Shown one piece after another: positions 56,541 through 64,000 of a stretch of 64,000 nt of DNA. Both the position numbers and the translations under genes were made by a program. The notes beneath the pieces were generated by a model. It did no database searches. It saw nothing but the letters and a program-made list of their open reading frames with translations, and was not told where the DNA came from. The stretch's first letter is position 1, and each line of letters opens with the position of its first letter. The stretch is from Gordius sp. MW1 (Eukaryota > Nematomorpha > Gordioida > Gordea > Gordiidae): contig OZ038527.1 of assembly GCA_964036665.1 (NCBI GenBank), forward strand, positions 2,170,001 through 2,234,000, given 5' to 3'.

Positions 56541-57885
56541 AAGTTTTTTTTTTTTTTTTTTTTTTAAGTTTATTTGTTAAAAATCCGTTGACAGTAATAT
56601 AATATAAATACATGAAATATAAAAGGCAAAATGCGCCGAATAAAATAATACACTATTCGGATATATCATCATCGAGGGGATCTTCCAAAATTGGCCAAGA
56701 ATCCGCGAACGATTTAAAGTTGTACTTGGCTATAAGAATACCAAGTCTTTGTTTTAGTAAAAAGGGTACCGAATTTTTAGACGGGGGAGAACGTCTTCCA
56801 ACCTCTTTAAAAAAAGCTAAGGCCTGTTTGCCAAAGGTGCCTGAACACGAAGCAACCAATGGAATAAAAATATTTGAGGATAATAGGGCTTTGTATTTAT
56901 TGGTTTTCCGCCCCTCTGCAACAGCTAAAGAATCATTGTTGCAGTTAGAGGGGGCAAATAGGTCAATTGTGAAGTCCCATTTAAGGTGAAGACCATTGCT
57001 CCATGGGACTAAAGAAGATCCATCAGGACGCATACGTCCCTCCAAGGCGGGGTCCGATGGCTCCAAGATGGATGGAATCTTTGCTCTCTTCAGGGCACTT
57101 TGAATTAAGGCGTTGGCCTTATTGTGTCTAGCGTATTTGAATTTGTTTGCCAGGCAGTGTAAGGGATGCCTGGCTTGTTCGTCTACGAGTATGCTGCAAT
57201 TTCGGCAAGTAAATGGCTTCGAAAATTTCACCCCTAGCCGGAGTGCTATGGAGTACGAAAGCTCCGAGTCCTCCAGCACCATCCCGGTGAGACAGCTTGG
57301 GTAGGCCTCTAGCCATTCGTGACCTGAGCCATCAAACAAAAACGACCTTAAATTAGAACACTGACTTGCATCGCTACTCGAAATTAGATAATCAACGGAG
57401 TGCAACACAAGTCCGGCATCCCAATCTCTTTATCGTGAGGTTTGTGGCAAAGGTGTTTCACGATTGGTGTTGTTTTCCCAAGTAGCTAAAGCAATGGGTA
57501 GAAGCGGGTCTTCTTTAACCGGATACAACTTAAAAATGGTATCTTGTACGGATTTATAAGATGAAATAAAGGAGACTAGAGATATTGAGGCCGATGAGCG
57601 AATCCCTAAACCACCCGATTTGGTTGGTAGGGAAGCTTGTAACCAGCTATGAGTATTGAATTTAATATTTAAAATAGATTGTAAAATAGATTTAATATTT
57701 TGTTCGAAGAGGTTTAAAATTTCCGAGTGTAAAAAAGCACTTGAAGAGCGAAAACAGTGCTGAATCTTTGAAATATTAAAATAGTTTTTTATTATGTAAA
57801 AAGCGTGGTGTGAAGGCAGACACTTTAAGAGATCTAATTTTGACTTTTTATTTTCACAAATATATTTTTAATTACTTTTTTGATA
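56541..57885 (-). mobile_element. RLE-type LINE, 5'-truncated copy in the Helitron
   Basis: Begins on the plus strand with a T23-like run (the poly-A tail). The open frame 57408-56653 reads LLHSVDYL, the CCHC knuckle CRNCSILVDEQARHPLHC, RMRPDGSSLVPW, LKWDFTIDLFAPS and SCSGTFGKQALAFFKEV, clearly the same family as 44254-48104. Further upstream the thumb part (LPSHHAFYIIKNYFNISKI, near 57800) is readable before truncation. Frame is lost near 57420. Confidence 0.88.
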
Positions 57886-57929
57886 GCTATTAATCTGTAA
57901 GTGCGATGGAGTATACAATCTTTTTGGTT

Positions 57930-58318
57930 AGTCAGTCTTTAGCCAAATCTGTCCGTGGGAAAAGCATGATGTGCCCAAATCTAAGCCACAAATAGACATC
58001 GTTTGGCCTTTAGCCTTATTGATCGTCATTGCGAATGCCAATCTAATTGGAAATTGAATACGTGTGAATTCAATTGGCACATCTGTGGAAATCATAGGGA
58101 TTCATGGCAACAATACATTTTCACCTCGGAACTTGCCACTCAAAATGCTGACTTCGATAACGTTTTTCATTAATTTTTTAATGACTAATCGTGTGCCATT
58201 GCACAGCCGTGGTGGGTTCAAATTACGAAGCAAAATTACTGGAGATTTAACCATCAATTGTAGATGGTGCGGTGGCATTCCTGACAAATCCAATGAATTC
58301 AAAAAGACGGCATGAAGT
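57930..58318 (-). pseudogene. Helitron Pif1-like helicase, C-terminal piece
   Basis: Reads LSGMPPHHLQLMVKSPVILL, RNLNPPRLCNGTRLVIKKL, NVLLPRIPMISTDVPIEFT, FPIRLAFAMTINKAKGQTM and CGLDLGTSCFSHGQ, the most conserved C-terminal blocks of Helitron helicases. The frame decays after HGQ (a stop follows about seven codons later), and everything upstream is deleted. Confidence 0.88.
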
Positions 58319-58741
58319 TACTTATGATATTTTATTAATTGTCAAAACGTATAAAACAAAAATACTGGACCGTCTTATCACTTAGAGGTTTAAAACCTAT
58401 TCTCAGACCTACCAAATATTCGCATAAATTTGATAAAAATCGGTCGAGCTGTTTCGGAGGAGTTTAACTACAAACATCGTGACACGAGAATTTTATATAT
58501 TACATATAACTTTTTTAATAGTAAAAACTGTATAGTCAAATAGTTTCCAAGGATAGTAATAAAATTTTTAAAGTGATAATAGAATAGGACGAGTATCAAA
58601 CAATTTTTATTAGCAATATATCGTGAAAAAAACAATCTATGAGTTCCATTCTTCTCTTTCCCAATTCCTGGATAGGTGCGCAAGGCCTAGTGATACCTGC
58701 AAATAAATGAAACATAATATACATACATATATGGGCACGTT

Positions 58742-58872
58742 CATGGTCCTAGCCAGCGTTGGAATTATGGGGGGGGGGCAATAATGATTTAGGGAGGGGC
58801 AAATGATAATTTTTTGAAATTTTAGCCATAATTTTAACACATTTTGGAATTCAGAGGTTGGCTACGCCTGTG
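58742..58872. mobile_element. GTAGCC MITE copy 8
   Basis: CATGGTCCTAGCCAGC to TTGGCTACGCCTGTG, flanked by GGCACGTT / GGCACATT (7 of 8). Confidence 0.8.
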
Positions 58873-58911
58873 GGCACATTGACTCTTTAAGCTCTTTTTG
58901 TACTACAGTCA

Positions 58912-59216
58912 AAACCGTTTAATTGCAAATCCTTGGGCCTGAAAAAAATCGCGATTAACCGATATTTCGCGATTAAACGATGGAAATAAAAGTATATGTA
59001 CATTATCTTAAATATTCATTTCTTACGCTTCGCAATAAAACAATATTTTATATAGTTATTTAGTTGATTTAAGGACTCGAAAATGTTTGTGAATATCCTA
59101 TATTGTACTATTAAGCAATTTGTCAATAAAAGATGTTTTTGTTAATACAAAATGGCGGTTAACTTCGCGATTAAAAGATTTTCGCGATAATCTGATTTGC
59201 GATTATCGACTAGCAG
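58912..59216. mobile_element. Possible pogo/Tigger-like small element
   Basis: Starts TACAGTCAAAACCGTTTAAT and ends GCGATTATCGACTA, with internal CGCGATTAA motifs in both orientations. The CAGTC-like end and TA flank suggest a Tc1/mariner-pogo relative, but the inverted repeats are imperfect. Confidence 0.35.
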
Positions 59217-60885
59217 CATTATTCCCTCCAAGTTCCTTTACCTTGCATATAAAGCCTCCAAAGGTCTGTAATAGAATGCACTTAGTCAATTTCAAACCCA
59301 TACTAAACCTTCTAATCCAAACCAGTTAGCCCTTCTTAAATTTAAATTCATGTGTCGCTTCCTCTACCTCACACCTTTTTATTTTTATCCCATTGCGACA
59401 ACCACTCACACTACCATTGGCCCCCAAGCCTTAAAAAATATTTATAAAAAGGAACAAATTATATTACTACCCCATGATAATGGTAAACGTTTTTTATAAG
59501 AAAATCGCCATTTCAATCGGTAAATTTAATTCAATGCGGAATATTTTCCAAATATTTATAATTCTCAACTATTTCTTTCATCCTCACAAAATATGCATTT
59601 TATAAAAAGAAAAAATGATTAGTATGTGAAAAAAATTAAAATTTCGTATCAATGTTAGCGACACGCTATAGCTCTAGCGCCTTTAAGTGACTATGCGCTA
59701 TAGCTTTAGCGCCTACCAAAAGCTATTTTAATTATCATTAGTGTGGCTTTATAGATCCCTAACTTTTCAGAGGTCAGATTCATGTATTTTAATTCAAAAA
59801 ATAAACGTATCAGGCCACTGTCGTTAACGATAAATATGTCTAATAGATGTCCTCAAGTCACAGTTAATTGAAACATAAAAATTATCATTGCACTGCACAC
59901 AAAACAAAAAATTCATATTTATTTATTAGCTTGTAATGTAATCGTAATAATTCGTAGAGTAACGTGTAGGTTCAATATTTTTAAAAAGCCATAGAAAAAA
60001 AAACTAAATATATGCTTATGTTGTAGAGTCAGACATCACGTTAAGTAAGAGACAATCGTATGGTTCGGGCTACATAACATATTTACAAATACGCAGAAAT
60101 AAACGCCATTTGGTTACATCGAAGATGGTTTGAAAGGTAAGTACAGCTTTATAACGTCGATTTTATGTGCTGGAAGCCACAGAAATGAGCCAGGACCATA
60201 TAGTCACGTTAACACAGGCATCAGGTCATAGTACGGTAGGGTCCTTGCATTTTCAGATACTTCAGTCGTTCCCGAAATAAAATCAAAAATGTGATAAATA
60301 CGTGGTTAAATTTGGTGAATAACGAAAAAAATATATTCAACGTCAAATTAAAAAGCCTCAAACCCCATCATTACATCACACCAACTAATTCTTTTTAAAG
60401 CTCAAGTCAATTAAAACCTTAATTTAGGGTCATAATCCTATTAGCTAAAAATAGAACAATAAACGAGTTGAGATTTATTTTGAAGAAGATAATAATAACC
60501 CCATCTAGGAGGGCCGCAATTAACTTAAGAGTTTACTCTAGTTAGCGCCATCTAAAGGCAATTTATTAGAGCTCATCAATATGCCATTTAATTTTCAAGT
60601 CACATTCTAAGTGAGATAGGTATATATAATGGCAAATTAGATTCAACCCATTCTTATGGTGCTTATGGAATAACCTTCATAATTATGGTAGATAATAATT
60701 GTTTTGCTATTATATCATATTATTAATATTAATAGGCGCATTCTTAGAGCCTTTAAATTGACGCAGTTGAATGTTTGTGCAAAAACATGTAATATAAATG
60801 TAATTAAATTTCTTTTTAAGTTCTTTGCTTCCTAGTTACAAAGCTAGGACATGTCTCAGACGCGGCTATATTAAAGCAGTAAAGG
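59217..60885. other. Intergenic stretch, no gene seen
   Basis: AT-rich. It contains a 19-bp unit CGCTATAGCTCTAGCGCCT repeated at 59664 and 59696 (one mismatch), 13 bp apart. Nothing else recognised. Confidence 0.4.
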
Positions 60886-61051
60886 CATGGGCGCAGCCAA
60901 AGGGGGGGGGCAGAGAAGGGCGGCTGCCCCCATCTAAATCCAAAAATTTGTTGCAATTTATTAAAATTACGGCATAAAAAAATAATCATTTTGCCCCTCC
61001 CCAAATCATTAATGTCCCCCTCCTCTAATTCCAATGCTGGCTACGCCCATG
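60886..61051. mobile_element. GTAGCC MITE copy 9 (downstream of SHOC2)
   Basis: CATGGGCGCAGCCAAA to GCTGGCTACGCCCATG, flanked by a perfect 8-bp duplication AGTAAAGG (60878-60885, 61052-61059). Confidence 0.92.
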
Positions 61052-61080
61052 AGTAAAGGCTTGTTATATATGTAATAAAC

Positions 61081-63238
61081 TTATGTATTCGCCCCTTCGC
61101 GAATTTTAAAAGTATCTAAACTGATGAATGTGGGACATGAAATCGCAGGTAATGAATGTACTTGTATAACAACGGACGGGCCTCCCAGCACTACGTCGGC
61201 GGGGATGCCTGTTAAAGGGATATTTTCGATGCTCATAATTTGTAGGTTGGCACACAGGGCCAATTCGAACGGTAAATTATGCAGGGTGGGGTTATCATTG
61301 ATGTAAAGCGTCTCCAGGCTACACAAATTACCTAATTGCGCATGAGTGGGAGAATTATTTTTTGTGTAAACAAAACTTTTTTTGCAAAATTATCGAAAAA
61401 ATGCGTTAAAAATGGGAATGAACCCTAGCCTTGGAAAATTATGAACTAACTTTTTAAGCAATTTTTTGTAAAATGACCTAAATTACGTTTCACGTTGGCT
61501 TCGCGCTCACTAGGAATCAACTTTTAAGCACCTCTATTATTTCATTTATTTTTGTACGACGAAGTCTCACATATAATAAGCGACTTTATCCTTAAATTGA
61601 GTTGTTAGAGCAGGGCTGACGAAATAGTGCATACTTTTTTTAATGGTTAAAAAGTTTATTTTCACGAAAACTAAGTTACATATATTAGCGGTATACAAAA
61701 AAAAGCATATGGGCTAAATACAAAGATCTATTTCATTATCTTCTAAAATAGGGCAAGAGTGGGCAAAGCATTTAAAGTTGTATCGTACAACAAGAATCCC
61801 TAGTTTGCTCAAGTAAAAAGGAAGCGGAAGTTTTAGATTTTGGTGAACGTTTTCCAATTTATTTAAAAAATTCCATTGCCTGTTTACCGAAGGAACCAGA
61901 GCACGAGGCAATAACGGACTATAGGTATTTAGCCAATAAACGGGGGAAAATAGAATAAGCTGAATGAGGCTAAAAATTGTAAATTGTGATTGTAACTCCG
62001 ATCGTTTTTGAATAGATGAGTTTATTTATAATCAGGGTATTCGAAAATTATAAACTTAGTTTGTTTGCCAACCCGATTCACTCCAAACAAAGTAAATCTC
62101 TGACACGACGTATTGCATGGACTTTTTGAATATTAAAGCCCGAAGATTAACAGCTAAAAAAAGCCGAATGTTACTTCATTATTAAGAGATTTTTTTGAGT
62201 GTTATAGGAAAAATAAAAACTTTCAAAATTTCGACCGCAGCTAATTTAAGTTGACTTACCGATTTCTTCGGGTATGGAGGTTAGTTGATTTTCCCCGGCG
62301 CCCAGGTAGGATAACTTTGTCAAATTTCTAAGATATATAGCGAAATTTTTTAAATATTTTTCTTGACTATATACACAACTTTTTTACAAAAGAATTTTTC
62401 ATGTAATAACCAACTTTATAAAAACATCAAGTGACGATCTTGGTTTTTTAGATTTAAGACTTTTTGTACTGAATAGCCTTAAGCATAATACGTACTAAAT
62501 AAGGAAGCAAACATTCTAAAACGCTCCAAACAAAATACTAAACATTGCACGGGCGTAGCCAGGGGTGGCAGGGACGAGCGGCTGCCCCCTTCTTACCATA
62601 AATTATAAAAAATTTATCATAATTATGGCTTAAATTTCAAAATATTCTCGCTCCTCCCTTAAAAATTATTCCCCCCCCCCTCAGTTGCAACCCTGGCTAT
62701 GTATATGAAAAAGTAGATTTCTTGACCTAACAACGATTTTAAATTAACCAATTCCACTTAAGCCGATGTCTTATTCACTTATAACAAGTCAACCCTGATT
62801 GTCAAACTGATATAAAATTTAACATCTGGTCACATGGGCGTAGCCAGCATTGGAATTAGAGGGGGGGGCAATAATGATTTAGGGAGAGTCCAAATGATCA
62901 TTTTTTTAAATTTTAGTCATAATTTTAATAAATATCAACAATTTTTCGGATTAAGAGGAGGGCAGCAGCCCCTCCCTGCCCCTCCTTGGCTACGCCCATG
63001 TCTGGTCATAATTAAGAAGGCGTGTACCCTATGGAACGAGGCAAAGCGGTTATTTGATTCGATTGAACGATGAGTTTGGAAAGTTCTTTCAAAAAACCTG
63101 TAAATTTACGAAGAGATTTATAACATGGAATTTTAATCGAGCAAATGTACCAATTTCGGTCGGAAGATTTTCCAACTTGTTTTCCTCCACGTCCAACACT
63201 CGTAACTTGCTAAGATTACCGATAGCCGTCGGCAATTT
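61081..63238 (-). CDS. SHOC2: SHOC2 (Sur-8/soc-2) leucine-rich repeat scaffold, last four exons
   Basis: SHOC2 is an LRR scaffold that binds active MRAS and PP1 to dephosphorylate RAF in the RAS-MAPK pathway. Exons: 63151-63238, 63028-63097, 62260-62327, 61081-61331; the gene continues right of the window. Reading: [20 protein letters not shown], then LENLPTEIG, then [59 protein letters not shown], and [20 protein letters not shown]. These follow the final LRRs and the C-terminal cap of human SHOC2 ([24 protein letters not shown]), spaced 23 residues. All joins keep phase. The end ([15 protein letters not shown] onward) differs from vertebrates. Introns: 53 nt, 700 nt with two MITEs, and 928 nt with a LINE fragment. 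Confidence 0.92.
61636..61930 (-). mobile_element. RLE-type LINE, 3' terminal fragment in SHOC2 intron
   Basis: Minus strand reads [20 protein letters not shown] and ILEDNE, matching the C-terminus of the copy at 56653 (LGILIAKYNFKSFADSWPIL). Only the last 60-odd codons and the 3' UTR remain. Confidence 0.8.
62548..62707. mobile_element. GTAGCC MITE copy 10 (SHOC2 intron)
   Basis: CACGGGCGTAGCCAGG to ACCCTGGCTATGTATATG, reverse orientation of the family interior. Ends diverged; no clear target duplication. Confidence 0.7.
62833..63000. mobile_element. GTAGCC MITE copy 11 (SHOC2 intron, near splice donor)
   Basis: 168 bp, CATGGGCGTAGCCAGC to CTTGGCTACGCCCATG, flanked by a perfect 8-bp duplication TCTGGTCA (62825-62832, 63001-63008). 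The best-preserved copy in the window. Its right duplication ends 20 nt from the SHOC2 exon at 63028. Confidence 0.93.
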
Positions 63239-64000
63239 CTGTGCAAAAATGATAAAAAAATCCACTTGTATACATTCATAGACTATCCTTCAAAGATTTA
63301 TTATCGGGAATGTTAGAGGGTATTAAAAACAAATTATATTATAATATTTCGTCCTTATAAAGGACATCGTCAGAAATATTAAAAACAAAATAAATGTAAA
63401 TACAATAGGCTGCTCATGCCATATGTTCCATATAGTAAATTGTATGTCAAATTTTCCTCCATTTTGAAGACAACAACTGGTGTATTTCAACCATGTCATT
63501 TTGCGCTATAACAGTCAATTTACCTTCCTCACTAGTTTATAAATTTCAACGAACGTCAATAAATTAATATTATAGAAAATACAGATAACGCTATATTATA
63601 GACAAACTTTTAATTTCTATGTATTGTGTAAATGATATTTGTTTTAGAATGCTGTTTTTGATATATACCCAATTTAATATTTTTTATTTAACTTTTTAAG
63701 ATTATTTAATTTACAAAAAATAATAATCTCTAAATAATCACTACTTTACCAGGTTATCATTAAAATGGTGGAAAAAAGTAGAAACATTTTGTGCGTTGAT
63801 GAGCAGTCTATCTGATCTATGTACACATTATATAAAAAGCAGTTTATAAGGAAATTTTATCAGCTATTAAGCTATATCAAAAAACTTTTTGGTTAGTGTT
63901 GGCAAGAATTACAGCTGTGCAAAAGCATAATGTCGCGTGTCGAATTTTTATTACTTTAAGGAGGTTATTGCTGAGTATGAGGACTTGCAAATTTTCCAAT
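63239..64000. other. Upstream intron of SHOC2 at window edge
   Basis: No further leucine-rich-repeat exon found on the minus strand, so this is probably intron; the remaining 5' exons must lie beyond position 64000. Confidence 0.5.

Larger units (their letters stand above)
56452..58489 (-). mobile_element. Helitron remnant with both ends, interrupted by a LINE
   Basis: Minus-strand rolling-circle transposon. The 5' end reads TCTCGTGTCACGATG (from 58489). The 3' end reads CAGCTAA followed by host T (ending 56452), with a small hairpin GCAAAGAACGTTTGC about 9 nt before it, as expected for Helitrons. Between them lies the C-terminal part of the Pif1-like helicase (about 58318-57960). The Rep domain and the rest of the helicase are missing, so it is an internally deleted copy. 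A 5'-truncated LINE sits inside (56541 to about 57885). Confidence 0.8.

Noticed and set aside
1-64000. CRISPR array, operon or bacterial features
   Set aside because: No regularly spaced repeats or prokaryotic gene organisation; all recognisable genes are spliced animal genes.

Overview
The window is AT-rich animal (metazoan, probably invertebrate) nuclear DNA. It carries spliced single-copy animal genes (HDAC8, SNRPD3, DGCR6, an SRRM2/CWC21 homologue, an SLC37 sugar-phosphate transporter, SHOC2), a tRNA gene, and a very heavy load of LINEs, hAT-type DNA transposons, MITEs, a Helitron and LTR-retroelement fossils. I cannot name the species. Intron lengths are bimodal: several genes have introns of only 33-46 nt, while other introns have swollen to kilobases through insertions (one is 12.9 kb).

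Layout. 1-5.4 kb: the last two exons of HDAC8 (+) converge on a complete two-exon SNRPD3 (-). A 1.95-kb inverted-repeat DNA transposon with a perfect 8-bp target duplication sits 36 bp upstream of the SNRPD3 start codon. 5.4-8.8 kb: a hAT transposon with GGGTC-type subterminal arrays. 10.1-11.9 kb: a two-exon gene (+) that I do not recognise. 13.2-22.7 kb: a repeat graveyard (RTE LINE, two Ty3/Gypsy fossils, a non-autonomous hAT derivative, a second hAT fragment with an inverted-repeat arm).

23.6-34.1 kb is a compact gene block: DGCR6 (-), a 75-residue unknown two-exon gene (+), and an 11-exon SRRM2/CWC21 gene (+). All ten introns of the last gene are in phase 2. One intron holds a full-length RTE LINE inserted in a MITE, and another holds an antisense tRNA-Gln(TTG).

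38.2-55.5 kb: a 12-exon SLC37-family gene (-). Its 12.9-kb fifth intron contains a nearly intact LINE that appears to encode a restriction-like endonuclease. That LINE lies exactly between two 1.7-kb direct repeats. The same intron holds a 2.3-kb hAT. 56.4-58.5 kb: a Helitron remnant with recognisable ends, interrupted by a second copy of the same LINE. 61.1-63.2 kb: the last four exons of SHOC2 (-), which continues beyond the right edge.

The host genes are unrelated housekeeping or signalling functions and do not form an operon or pathway. The most unusual structures are the 1.7-kb direct repeats around the LINE, the transposon in the SNRPD3 5' flank, the abundant CATGGGCGTAGCCAG MITE family with 8-bp target duplications, the 33-37-nt introns, and the all-phase-2 intron set of the SRRM2 homologue. 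All splice models were made by eye from reading frame, GT/GC-AG signals and family similarity, without transcript data.
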